Shown one piece after another: positions 22,608 to 34,332 of a stretch of DNA of 64,000 nucleotides; positions within the stretch are counted from its first letter, which is position 1; each line of letters starts with the position of its first letter. The translations under genes were made by a program, and so were the position numbers. The stretch is from Endothia cerciana (lineage: Eukaryota; Ascomycota; Sordariomycetes; Diaporthales; Cryphonectriaceae), in the NCBI GenBank assembly GCA_026119935.1, contig JALRMH010000011.1, positions 620,001-684,000 on the forward strand. Direction: 5' to 3'. Below the pieces are notes generated by a model. That model was given only the letters and a program-made list of their open reading frames with translations. It ran no database searches and was not told where the DNA came from.

Positions 22608-25600
22608 TTACTCGTCCTCGGCATCTTCCTCAGCAACCTGTTACTGGCAGTCAGCATATCGTTCCGCGATTGGTAAGAAGGCAGGAGGATGCGGTGGGTA
22701 GATGGGTTTACTCACATCAGCATGGAAGTTGGTTCCATCAGTCGTCGCCTTGATGTAACCGGTCCTGATACAGAAATCTCCAAACCTCTCGCCCTCCTCT
22801 CTCTCCAGGGCATACTGCTTGAGAAGAGGCTTCATAATACTGAGAATCTCCTCCTCCTTGATGCTGGACCGGTACAGCTTGTTCAGCCGCTGGCCGTGGT
22901 ATCCACCGCCCAGGTACATGTTATACGCGCCGTAGGCCTTTCCAACGAACGCCACTTCGGCCAGCCAAGGCCGGGCGCAGCCGTTGGGGCAGCCCGTCAT
23001 GCGCATGACGATGGAGTCCTGTCGCAGGCCGTTCTCTTCGAGGCAGTCCTCGAGCTTGGAGATCAGCACGGGCAGGTAGCGCTCTGACTCGGCCATGGCG
23101 AGACCGCAGGTCGGGAAGGCAACGCAGGCAGAGGAACTGAGGCGCAGACCCGAGAACTTGATGTTATCGAGCTTGTACTTCTTCAGCAGAGCCTTCATGC
23201 TGTCAAGGTCCTCATCGGCAACATTGCTTAATATAACGTGCTGGTTACCCGTCAGACGGAACTCTCCCTTGTGCACCTTGGCGATCTCCCGCATGCCCGT
23301 CTTCATCTGGAAGGTGGGGGTATCCTCGATACGGCCATTCTCGATGAAGAGGGTGAAGTGGTTCATGCCGAGCTCGTCGCGCTGCCATCCGAAAGTGTCG
23401 ACGTTGGATTCGAACTTGAACGGCCTGGGCTTGTCGAATTCCTTGCCCCACAGGTCCTCGACCTTGGACTTGAATACGTCCACACCCATGTCGTCGATGG
23501 TGTACTTGAGCCGGGCATGCTTGCGGTTCTTACGGTCGCCGTGGTCTCGCTGCACCAGCATGACCTTCTCGCAGGCAATGTGCACCTCCGCGCGGGTGAC
23601 AAAGCCCAGCATGCGGCCCGTCTGTGGGTAGGTCTTCTTGTTGTTATGCGTCGCGCCCATACCACCACCAGCCATCAAGTTGAAGCCGAGAAGGTGGCCG
23701 TCGTCACCCTTGATAGCGATCAAACCAATGTCGTGGGCGTAGACGTCGGTGTCGTTGTGAGGAGGGACGGCGATGGTGATCTTGAACTTCCGGGGCAGAT
23801 AAGTGGGACCATATAGAGGCTCAAAGTCTTGGACGGCGTCACCAGCAATCTGCGTCTTCTTGTTGTCGTCGTCCGTCAGCCAGATCTCGTGATAGGCGGT
23901 GGTTGAGGGCAGAAGGTGGTCGCTGATTCGCTTCGAGCACTCGTGCACCTCGCCATGGAACTTCGACTGTGTAGGCAAGCAGCTGCACATGACGTTCCGG
24001 TTTACATCACCGCAGGCGGCGAGGGTCGTCATGAGGGCGCGGTTGATGGCTTGCATAGCAGGCTTGAGCTTGCCCTTCACGACACCGTGGAACTGGAAGG
24101 TCTGCCGTGTTGTCAACTTCATGGTCTCGTTTCCGAGCTGATTGCTGATGTCGTCCATCTGGATCCACTGCTGTGGCGTGGAAACACCACTTGCTAATCG
24201 ACAACGGATCATGAAAGAATATGCCGGCTCTAAGCCTTGCGCCTTCCTCTCGTCCCGGACATCTCTGTCATCCTGCATGTAGGTACCGTGAAACTTGGTC
24301 AGCTGCTGATCCGCAGCCGAGATGGCTCCGGTAGTGTGGTCATTCAGTCCTTCCACGATCGTGCCACGGAGATAGTTGGATGCGATCTTGAAGTCCTCGT
24401 TGGTCAGTGGCGGCGGATCCTCAGGAAGACCCTCGACATTTGCCACGCCAAGAGCTTGCCAGATCTTTGGCTCCCAGTCAGTGTAGCCGGTCTGGTAGCC
24501 ATCCGGGTCCTGATCATCACCAAGGCCAATCTCGGCCAAACGCTTGCCACCGAAGTCAGCCAACTTCCTGTCGAGGTCCTTGCCAGGCTTGTTGTAGTAG
24601 ATCTTGTCCTCTTTCCTCGGCCAGTAGTGGCTGTCACCGAGAGCAAAGACGGAATAGTTCACGGTAGCCAGATCGAGTTTAGTGCTGTCCTTGATGGCGT
24701 TCCAGAGGGCGTGTCCGTTCTGCGGGAATTCTCCCTGACCAGCGGTAGCAGTGATGAAGACGATGTTTTCCTCGGTTGCGAGATCCTCCACTGGGTAATC
24801 CTCCATTGCCATGACAGTCGTCTTCAGACCTCTCGCCTTGCCCCGGTTGCCGAGACGCTTTGCGAGTGACTGAGCGTTGCCGCCATCCGACGCGAATAAG
24901 ACCGTGAGAGGTGCGCCTTGAAGGCCTTCCAAAAGTTGAGCATATGCATTCTTGGCCTTCCGCTTCTGTTGTTTGCGAATTTCGGTACCGTAGTCTTCTG
25001 ACAATACCGGAGCGTACTTGGGCTCCTTTGCCATGAGCTGGGTCATGTGGTTGTCCCTGTCCAGGAACTCCTTCAGCTCCTTCTTGATTCGCTCGGAGTC
25101 CAAAGAGAAGGCCGACTCGCCCTTCTTCTCATTGCTCGGGTTCCAGCGGTACAGAGGCCAGTAGCCGATATCGACTGCTTGCTTGGTCTCCTGGAGAACT
25201 GTCAGAGGCGAGTCGTGCTCACCATTGTACGGCAGGTAGGCCAAAACGATCGAAGGTCCGTCAAACTTGTCGGCCTCGTCCATCGCCTGCAACACCTGCG
25301 TGTACGAGCTGTACACAGCTACGGACGCGACATAGGCATTACCGAAGTTCATCGCATACAGACCAATATCCTTCTTCCTCCGAGTAGCATCAGCTGCTGC
25401 CCGCTCAGAATATGGCGTCGAGTCAATGATGAGCATGTTGACATTCTCACCAGAAGCCAGAACGTGGTGAACACCAGAATTACCGAGATCGTATGACCAT
25501 GCATCCGAACCCACCAGCCACAGAGACTCCTTGCGGAAGAAAGCCTTGTTGGTGAGGATCTTGCGGGATGTGGAGGAGTTATCCGTCTCGAGTGTAGAAA

Positions 25601-27484
25601 TGACGTCCTCCGCGACTTGTTCAGCCTTGGCCGGGTTCTCAGCGTGCGAGGACCATTGTGCGAGTGCTCGTTTGGGATTCTCTGTGAGGAATGTACCCGA
25701 AACAGCAGTCTCCTTCACATCGGCAATGAATTTCCGCCTCCTTTCCTTGCGTGCCAACAGAGAGCCAAAACCGTACTCGGGGCTTGCAGAGATCGTGGCC
25801 GAAACCCCAGCGTTGTCAGATTGAAGCGAGTTCGCCAGGAACACTCTCGATCCGAAGAGCTGATCCAGAATCTTGGTGTAGGCGGTCTCAAGCTTGGGCG
25901 CCTGAAGCTCGTACTCGGAAGGCTCCTCCGGGCCTTGTCGGGAACCAACCTCGAGATTCTGGATAGGCTTGTCCGAGACTAAGTTCTGGTAAATACCACG
26001 CAAGGCCTGCGTGGCCGTCTCATGGGTGAGATACCCAAGCTGGTACCCCACAATGGTCTCCACGCCCCCCATACCGCTCTTGAGAGACGTCAGGACATCA
26101 ATCAGTAACGGTCCCCACTTGGTCGTCTTTTTCGAGACTTGCTCCATGACGGCGACCTTCTTTATCGTCCTTGGCAGAACATCGATGAGCTTGACACCCA
26201 GCCATGGCCTGTACAGCCGCGGTGTGAGGATGGCGCAGTTCGCAAAATCCTCCGTGGGGGGTGCCTGGTCGATCGCGTCACCAAATAGGCCTGCATCGGA
26301 ACCAAAGATAAAGAGGCAAGTCTCAGCCGTCGCAGAGCCCGAGTACTCGAAAACGTGGTATTCCCGCCCGGAGAGCTTCTTGATCTGCGCCCAGATCAAG
26401 TTGACGTAGTTGTAGATATGCTCGGATGTAACGGTCGGAGGTTGGGCCTCGATCGTCGTCGCAGAAGACACGCTAGGCGGGCTGCTGGTGACGCTTTGCT
26501 GGCTCGACTTCTCGGATGCTTGTGAAGAGATCTTGTCGTCGACCTCGGCCGCATGAAGGCCATTGAGCTTGGGGGACTTGGGAGACGTCCCTTCGTTGCC
26601 CAGATCGATCAGGTCCTCGGCCAGCGCCACTCTTCCGCCATCAGCGTAGATGCCTGACTCTGAAATGCTCGAGTTCTGTAGTCGTCGCACGAGGTCCAAG
26701 TTCAGCACCTCGCGCAAGGTACTCGGCACCTCGTACTCAACGGGCTTGTCATCCTTGCAAGCAGCAGAGCTGAAGAAATGTATGACACCCTTTCCTGACC
26801 GGATTGCCAACGCGTGGGCAGTCAGGGCCATATCCTGTGCCTCCTGGACGGATTCGGACTGTAGGAACGACCATCCCGAGTTCCTGATCGAGGTTATGGC
26901 GGAGTAGTCTGGGAACTGCTCAGGGTGGAGAGCGACGTGGATGACGACCGGGTAACTGGCCAGCTTGTAGAGATGGCCGATCGATGGGAGTAATATCCTG
27001 GAGGAGGTGGTGACGGAGACCAGAAGGCCGTTGCGAGCAGGCTCGAAGACGGACAGTAATGGGTCGGCATTGTGCCTTATGGAGAGGAGCTATGACCAGG
27101 CCAGATTAGGAAACCAAGTCTTGTAAAGTGAAGAGTCTCTTTGGGGGGGGGGGGGGGCACACCTCTGGAACAGACTCGACGTTCTTCGCGACCAGACTTC
27201 TCTCCTTTCTGCCATAATATCTCTTGAGATGGCTCGAAAATTCGGAGTCGGTGGCCAGGGAGGGCTGTACGCTAACGATCACATCGCTAGCCTGGTATGC
27301 GATCCGAGCAACTGTGCCAGCACGCTGTCAGCGTTACTATTATCTACTGGCTTTGCGACCCCATCCGGCAGTCATAAGTTTCGTTGCCGGGGGCTCTGGT
27401 ACGAGGAGGTGCATGCCCAAGCGGAGTTCATCACGTACCAGCCTCAGCAGGCGTCCGGATGCCGGGGAAGGGAGAGGATGCCAT
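22608..27484 (-). CDS. MET5: Sulfite reductase (NADPH) beta subunit, siroheme hemoprotein
   Basis: Four exons on minus: 27439-27484, 27163-27311, 22716-27089, 22608-22637, giving 1532 residues, the full length for the fungal enzyme. It reduces sulfite to sulfide in sulfur assimilation. The N-terminal half is the pyruvate:ferredoxin oxidoreductase-like region (TPAEAVARIAYQASD, SVPELLSIRHNADPLL). A flavodoxin-like domain follows (VLFASDGGNAQSLAKRLGNR, TATAGQGEFPQNG). The siroheme/4Fe-4S domain has both Cys pairs, CVAFPTC and CPNGC, before ARPWLAEVAFVG. The first exon codes for MASSPFPGIRTPAEA; the last adds only VAEEDAEDE. Both terminal exons are short and easily missed, but the joins restore the family's usual ends. 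Intron 2 begins GTGTG followed by a run of 15 C on the coding strand. Confidence 0.92.
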
Positions 27485-29735
27485 GTGGTTTGTACTATTC
27501 TGGGCGGAGGCCTTCGGCCGGAGAGAGGTCGAGGTGTCGAGGGCCTTGAAGAGGAAGGACATCGTGAGAGGAGCTCTCCAGGTCCGACCACAATGGGGCC
27601 CGGGCCAGGGATATATCTATCGTTAGTTCGCGAGGGCGCGCTCCTAGTCCGATCCGGAGGTGGATTTCTCTGCCGTCAACGCCGCAAGCTGATTACAGCA
27701 TCAGATGTGCTCAGTAATTCTGTAATGGTGCTAGACGCGAGGCCCCGCCAGCTTGGGCCGGGGTTTGCTGCAGGTGGGATGGGGTTTGCTCGGCTTCGAA
27801 CATAGTTTTTTTTTCTTTTTTTCCTTTTTTTTTTTTCACGCCTCGCGGCCAGCTTGGCTAGCAAAAACCTACAGTTGCTCATGCCCAGGAGCCGATGGCG
27901 TGATTGCTCTTTAGCGTCCCAGCCGCACAGTGGTTGGTGCTCTGGGGGCAAAGATTGGGGCGAGGATCCCGCTTCTGTTTCCATGATTCAACCTCAGTGA
28001 TCTGGGGAGAGCATGCCCAGATGCCGGCATGCCTGCAGGTGGCCCGCCTGGCCAATCGCGTGTACTGCATTAACACGGATAAACGGGCCACCCTCGCCCA
28101 AGACTACCGCACAACTACCTACTGAACTGCCAGTGGGCTGCAGGGTCCCATCAGTTGCCCATTGCTGTTGACAAATGGGGCCCGAGAGCCGCCCCAGCGG
28201 TTCCTCGGTCTTTAGAGTTGCCGCTAAACCGTCGCTTATGAAGAGCCGCAGCCGCTCTCTGCAGGGTTACCGACAACCTCTCATCACCTCATCCGTCTGC
28301 ATGATGGGCCCAACATGTCGATCTCGACACGCAACCCCTCTCAAGACTTCGTGACGTGCCGTCGCCGGGCAGATCTGGGTGCACGCTGTGTGGATGGATG
28401 TTCTTGTGTATCGTGTGTGACTGACGTACTCCTGAATAAGCCTCGCCAAGTCCACGGCTAAGATAAGCTTCAAGCGAATCGACAGTCACACCGCCCCAGT
28501 AATTTCCAGAGGCACCGTTCAAAGGTCGAGCCTCGGTCTCCACCGGACCTTGAGTGCTTGGATCCCGCGGCTAAATTCGGTGTTTGAGGGTGATGATGAT
28601 AGCGAAAGTTCTTGTTGGAGTTTGCTAGGCTAGAATATCCCCCCGTGTCTTGTCACAGATGGCAATTCCTGACAGACCTTTCCGGGTGGAGGGAAAAGGC
28701 AGCGATCAACCACTCTAGTATATCGGGAGGATCAAGCCAAGGACGCGAGGCATAGGCCACACCTGAGCTATCCGGGTACAGACAGTGATACGCTGGACAG
28801 CGGGACCGGTCACTATGCAATACCCTCTGAAAGAATGAGCCTTCCTCCACCTTCGGTCGTCGTCAAAGGGCGTCCGTCTGGAATCAAGTGCGCCATTGCT
28901 TACTGGACAGATTGACCAGTCTGTCTGCATGATTGTCAACACTCGAAGCAACGGACGAGCTCGGAAGAAAAATGGAGATCTTGTCTTTTCTCAGCCATGG
29001 TTCAACATCCTTGACAGCACTCCAGTCAGTCCAAAGCCTCACGATAGCAAGCATATCAGTCTTGCCCTGCCCTCTGTTAGGTGAGGGATGATCACGGCTT
29101 GATCACCTGGGGGGAACGTCCGACGGGGATGAGTCCAAATTGCTGGTACGCAGAAAGGATGGAGCAGTCAGACTAAAGAATCTCAGGTACGACGGTAAGG
29201 CCTATGAAGGGACTCATTCGTGGGCAAAAGTACAGGAAAGCCAGAACGGAGAGGGCTGGGGGGACACGCTTCTTCCTCTTAATGAAAACGAGAAATGAGG
29301 TTGAATATCGCTGTGCTCTGCTTTGGGGGGTGGTCTGGTTCTGAGTCGTCTGATATACACTCCGGGACTTGCTAAGGCCCAGCAGCACCATGGCCAGAGC
29401 CTATAGCTAGAAGAAGAGTACTCATGCAGCGGGCCAGAGACTTCCTCACCAGCGTCTCCATGTTCACTATCCCCAACCCATGTCGTGGGCACACGATCTA
29501 CAGAAGTCACGTCTTTAATCATCAGCTCATGCTCAGACCATGCCACGTGAGCCACCAACAACTTCAGCCTGTCGTAGCAAAGCTATATGTTGAAGATTGC
29601 ATGCATTACTGTGGACCCCCAGAACACCATGCCCAAGTCTACGTATGCTTTACCGAACCTAAACGCCCGTTGCCCATAGTGTACACTCTATACGATTAAA
29701 ATGCCCTCTAGATGCACAGTCCCGTTCACCAGAGC
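27485..29735. other. 2.2 kb intergenic region upstream of sulfite reductase
   Basis: Lies between the 5' end of sulfite reductase and the 3' end of KEI1 (both minus). It should contain the sulfite reductase promoter. A T/C tract occurs at 27805-27838. I found no exact copy of the CYS3/MetR consensus ATGRYRYCAT near the start. Open frames are short and not family-like. I see no gene. Confidence 0.55.
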
Positions 29736-30523
29736 CTACTCATCCTCCCCATCCATAGCAGCCACAAGCGGCACCCTGGTTCCATCACTGCCCGCCCATT
29801 CCTCGTCGCCCTTGGCCCCGATCCAGTAGTCCTGGCCCACAAACACCATCACCCGTCCCAGCCTGCCCTTCCACCCCTCGCCCTCCGGCGTGTCAACCGC
29901 GAATAGATCGCCGACGACACCCTTCTCCCGAGCCGCACCAGCCACATACCGGCGGAGGGTCTGCCTTGTGAAAGACATCACCACCAGCATCAGGTACAGC
30001 CTCACCAGCGTGAATGCCACGATGAGCACCATGCTCGCCGCCGTATCCGTAGCCTGCTCGACCGCATCGCCCACGGGATTTCCCTCGCTGGCAATGAACC
30101 ACTCGACCGAGAAAAAGGCAGTGTAAGCCGCGTTCACGGCCGTGTCCACGATATACACCCAGGCCAGCAGGAGAATTTGGAAGGGGGTATGTTTTCGGAT
30201 GTGCAGGAGCAAAAAAGAGAGAGTGATGAGAATGGCCGTCGAATAGATGTACATGGAGAGTTGCACCGCGTCGAGAGCGAAACCCGTCAGGATGGCAAGG
30301 AGCCCGTAGAGGCCGGTGACTTTGTTGATAAGAAGGGTGATGGTGATGATTTCGGTGCCTGTCTGGAGGGACATGAGGCCGAGGAAGGTCTGTACGGGGC
30401 TACAGTCAGTCTCGGACGGTTTGCTAATGCCTGACGCGGTGGGCTGATTCGCTGGTTGTGAGCGCGTGGACGACTTGCCTTAGGCTTGGGGAGCCGTAGC
30501 CATGAACCTATTGATGCCGCCAT
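29736..30523 (-). CDS. KEI1: Inositol phosphorylceramide synthase regulatory subunit Kei1
   Basis: Two exons, 30479-30523 and 29736-30389, giving 232 residues. Kei1 is the regulatory partner of the Aur1-type inositol phosphorylceramide synthase in the Golgi. The N-terminus MAASIGSWLRLPKPK joins TFLGLMSLQTGTEIITITLL, the conserved start of the family. Four hydrophobic segments follow (KVTGLYGLLAILTGFALDAV, MYIYSTAILITLSFLLL, ILLLAWVYIVDTAVNAAYTA, ASMVLIVAFTLVRLYLMLVV), then an acidic soluble tail ending DGEDE. The intron has a GC donor (AAG|GCAAGT) and a TACAG acceptor; with it the protein matches the family N-terminus, and no GT donor in the vicinity does so. The gene is divergent from ribose-5-phosphate isomerase. 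Confidence 0.88.
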
Positions 30524-31312
30524 ACTGTCTGGTGATCCTGATACCCTTGAGACCTGAGGTCAAGGGGCTGCGGAGGATTCGAGGGTGCAATGCGAGATAG
30601 AAGTTGTCGAGGTGAAGTTAGGGGTCCAAGATTCTGCAGGTTGGCCGAGGACCAGAATCCGGGACGGAACAGTCGGACGTCAGCGGGTCTAGACTCACCT
30701 CCCCGTGTCTCTAATAAACAGACAAAATACCACGGAGCACAATCATACCAGTACTTCGCGCCAGACTACTACAGCACAGTTGAAGAAATTCGCACAGAAC
30801 ATTAGGCGGACAGTATGCTTCTAGATAAAGGCCATCAGGTCTCAAATATCCAATCTCATATATATTTATATACATGCCATACTTTATAGAGCCAAGCCAT
30901 GACGTACTCATATGTGTGATGAGTCAGCCTGTATGGGTTTATCGTGAGTGATTTCGAGGTCCCAAAGAGCCGGAGGAGGCTTATAAGCCAAGGCTGGGGT
31001 AATGTAAAGGTCACCTTTTTTCCACCCTTGCCTCCGGCACCGCGATCGATAGAACGTGATCCCCCCTCAGTCTCGTGACGGTCTCATTCTTGACCCATGT
31101 CGTCAGCCTCAAAAGATCTGCGACATCTTTTCAAGCGGTTACGACTCATCAAGCCTAGCAACCTTCACGCCTTCAAACCCGAGAGAGCCCATATAACCCG
31201 CAGGCTCGTCACCACTATTTGTCTTGCGACTCAGCCTCCACCAAAGTGCGGACCGACGAACTTCAATAGCAGCTATATTGCAGGAAGGAAATTTCAGTCC
31301 CAAATCAGAAAA
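30524..31312. promoter_or_regulatory. KEI1 / RKI1 divergent promoter region
   Basis: A 789-bp interval between the divergent start codons. Its distal part, from 31097, is open in frame with RKI1 and may code for an N-terminal extension. TATATATTTATATACAT occurs at about 30857-30875. No other element is convincing. Confidence 0.45.
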
Positions 31313-32225
31313 ATGGCAACCACGTCAGCCTCCGCCCTCTCAGCAGCCGAGCAGGCCGAGCTGATCGAGTCCTCCAAGCGCGCCGCCGCGTACCAGGCCG
31401 TCAAGGAGCACATGGACTTCAGCTACACGCACATCGGCATCGGTTCCGGCAGCACGGTGATCTACGTCGTCGAGGCCATCGCCTCACTCGGGAGGGAGGT
31501 CACCGATAAGATGAGCTTCTTCTCCACCGGCGACCAGAGCCGCGAGCTCATCAAGGGCGCAGGGTTCCGGCTGGGGTACATCCAGGACCTGCCAGACGGA
31601 GCGCGGCTGGATGTAGTTTTTGACGGCGCGGATGAGGTCGACGAGGAATTGAATCTGATCAAGGGCGGTGGGGCATGTCTGTTCCAGGAGAAGTTGGTTG
31701 CGACGAGGGGGAAGAAGTTTGTGTGTGTCGCTGGTAAGATCAGTTCACCTTAGCATCGAGAATGGGCCTGTGATGTCACGTGCGGACTTTACTGAACATG
31801 CTACAGACTTCAGAAAACTCTCGGCACGACTAGGGACCAACTGGAAGAAGGGCATCCCCATCGAGGTCGTCACCCAGGCCACAGGCCACGTGCTAGCAGA
31901 GCTTAGGGAGCTGGGGTCGTTGAACCCCCAGGCGCGGTCCGGTCTCCCCGCCAAGGCAGGATCAGTGGTCACGGACAACGGCAACTCGCTCATCGACGCG
32001 CCGTTCCCTCCCTTGGCTCTGGCGAAGGACCTCAAGGGCGAGGACGGGCTGAATGGTGTGTGGACGGTCGATGGGTTGGCGGACAAGCTCATCAAGATCG
32101 TGGGTGTGGTGGAGATGGGTTTATTCTATGGGAAAAACGGTCTGACGGCAAGTGGTGCCCAGAAGCCGGTTGCGGCCTACTTTGGGATGGCGGATGGGTC
32201 GGTAGAGGTGAGGAAAGCACTGTGA
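31313..32225 (+). CDS. RKI1: Ribose-5-phosphate isomerase
   Basis: Two exons, 31313-31733 and 31807-32225, giving 279 residues. The enzyme interconverts ribose-5-phosphate and ribulose-5-phosphate in the non-oxidative pentose phosphate pathway. Diagnostic motifs are GIGSGSTVIYVVEAI (phosphate-binding loop), SFFSTGDQSRELI, DVVFDGADEVDEELNLIKGGG (catalytic acidic region) and QEKLVAT. After the intron come DFRKLSARLGTNWKKGIPIEV, TDNGNSLIDA and VVEMGLFYG. The start at 31313 has an A at -3 and yields the usual cytosolic length. The same frame remains open upstream to an ATG at 31097, adding 72 Arg/Lys-rich residues. The choice between the two is uncertain; the catalytic part is secure. Confidence 0.93.
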
Positions 32226-32759
32226 TCGGGCGATAACTTGGACTTGGTCTGTCCGTTCATAGCCGTCTCTGTATCCGACCGTCGTTGGTGTTTAGGTAAC
32301 GACCATTGGTTCGGCTACGTAGACAACCCAACAATAGAATACCGAGACGCTCCGGCACAAGACCACAGACACTTGGTGGGGTATCAGTTTCAATCGACCC
32401 CATCCCGGTAGATCGCATCCTCTTCTGCTGTACATTACAGTCTGATGCGTGCATCCCATGGAAATATGAAGTGAAGCGACGATCCCTTAGTTAGAGAGCA
32501 TATATTCCTAGCTAGGTTCTCCTCGAAGATGAATTAATAGTAGTACTAAAAGGTCTTATCAGTGCAAGGGTCGTCACTCATGACCCGTCAATCATTGTTT
32601 TATTATACAATCGCTCATGCTGTGAAGATCTGGCCAACGCTATGCCACCCTCGTTGGCTGCGGTTCTTGCTTTCTACAAGACTTTTTTACGTGGTGGACC
32701 TTCCACTGCGGATGTGGTCCGGATCCATCGTTTTGCACTGCCTCTTGTTTCCTGTCTGC
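32226..32759. other. Intergenic region between convergent RKI1 and YPT6
   Basis: Holds two 3' ends and A/T-rich patches around 32500-32560. I see no gene. Confidence 0.6.
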
Positions 32760-33701
32760 TTAGCAAGCACATCCCTCTTGAGCCGCTGGTGTGTTGGTCG
32801 TCTTGACGTCGATCACTGAATATGTGTCAGCATGGCAAGCCCTTGTCTCCTTAAAAATGGTTCAAACTCACTCTGGTTGGACGCTTGGGCGGCGGCATCA
32901 GTTCCCTCCATACCAGGCAAAGCCTGCGCTATCCTCTTGAACAGTGTCTTCACGTTGTGGCCCAGCTTGGCACTCGTCTCGACGAACATCAGGTTGTTCT
33001 TCTTGGCCTCCTCCTCGCCCTGTTGCGTCGTGACTTCCCGCTTGTCGTTCAAGTCGGTCTTGTTGCCCACGAGCACGATGATGACATCGTTTCCACGCTC
33101 GGCCCGGACGTCATCGATCCATTTCCTTGTGTTCTGGAATGATTTCGCATCTAGGAGTCCGCATTGTCAGCACAAGCCCCTACTTGAACGACCCCTAAGC
33201 TTCCGCAGAGGAAAGACCGGCTCACTAGAAATATCGTAGACCACGACGGCGACGCTTGAGTCTCGGATATAGGATGGGATAAGGGATCGGAATCGCTCCT
33301 GGCCAGCTGTATCCCACAGCTGCAGCCTGACCGTTCTGTCTTCCAGGTACATGGTCTAGAGTACCCATCAGTCTTCGTGCCAACGGTTCCGGGGCTCCGG
33401 TCGCAAGTCACCTTTGAGAGGAAATCGATGCCGATAGTCGCCTGATACATGTTGTCGAACGAGTCGTACATGAACCGTGTGATGAGGGACGTCTTGCCCA
33501 CTGTCGCGCTTTATTAGTCGAAACCTTTCGCGGAGGATGTGGCTCGAGAGTCCAACTTACCACTTTGCTCCCCCAAGAAGACCAACCTGTGGACGAGCAG
33601 GTCAGGTAAGCTCCCCATTCCCTCTGCTTCGGGCCCGAGTGCGGAACAACTTACTTGAACTTCTTAAGAGGGTTGTTATACGATCCCCCTGCTTGCGCCA
33701 T
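32760..33701 (-). CDS. YPT6: Rab6-type small GTPase Ypt6
   Basis: Six exons on minus: 33655-33701, 33561-33586, 33412-33500, 33226-33355, 32872-33150, 32760-32815, giving 208 residues, the exact size for the family. Ypt6/Rab6 controls endosome-to-Golgi and intra-Golgi retrograde transport. Motifs in order: P-loop GEQSVGKTS (split by two introns), effector loop YQATIGIDFLSKTMYL, switch II WDTAGQERFRSLIPSYIRDS (Rab6-like), NKTD and ETSAK. The C-terminus ends GCAC, a CxC double-prenylation signal. The second exon is only 26 bp. All intron phases agree with the conserved protein, so the model is firm. The gene is divergent from NOP53. Confidence 0.94.
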
Positions 33702-34332
33702 GGTCTCGAGTTGCGGAGGGAGCAGTTACTTCGGAGGGTTTGGCTATCGCCTGTGACGTCGGACAGGCCCAGGAAGAAGAACCCTCGGGGCGAAAGGTTG
33801 TTCAAGGTTCTTCTCTGGATAAACACTTGCAACTTGATCTCGATTCCCCGGGACTAGGCTCACTATTGAGGAAGGGTGATATCGAGGGATAGAAATTGCA
33901 CTCGGGGTTCTGGACAGATTCAAAGAGTGCAGAATGCAGAGGGTGGGAACTGACGGTGTAGAGCTAGTTGTCTTTGAAGGTCCGTCTACATGGGCGTGAA
34001 CGGAGCCTGGTATCCACGATCCCCTTTCGCAGCCCACCACGTCTACGGAGGCCCCAAGCAAGTGTGGGGGGGGGCGCCAGGCGCTAGGGATTGGCTGGGA
34101 TGCGCTGTCAGAGCCTGCCGCGGCTTGGGGCCACCACTATCGATAAGCTGACCCGTCAGAAATTTATCGCTCCCGTCAACGATGCCAGAGCCAGTCGGAG
34201 CAGGCCGAACTTACAACTTCTACGACCCTCCTTCTACGACGAGTTGCAATTGAAACATTTTATCTCTCACCACAGTTTCCCCCGTCAGCACCGGCATTCG
34301 TAAGCCGACCAGACCCGTTTCCAATTGCCGAT
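33702..34332. promoter_or_regulatory. YPT6 / NOP53 divergent promoter region
   Basis: A 631-bp interval between divergent start codons. It carries an ATTGG (CCAAT box) in the context GATTGGCTGG at 34090-34094, 243 bp upstream of the NOP53 ATG, and a run of G at about 34066-34073. CCAAT function is inferred. Confidence 0.45.
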
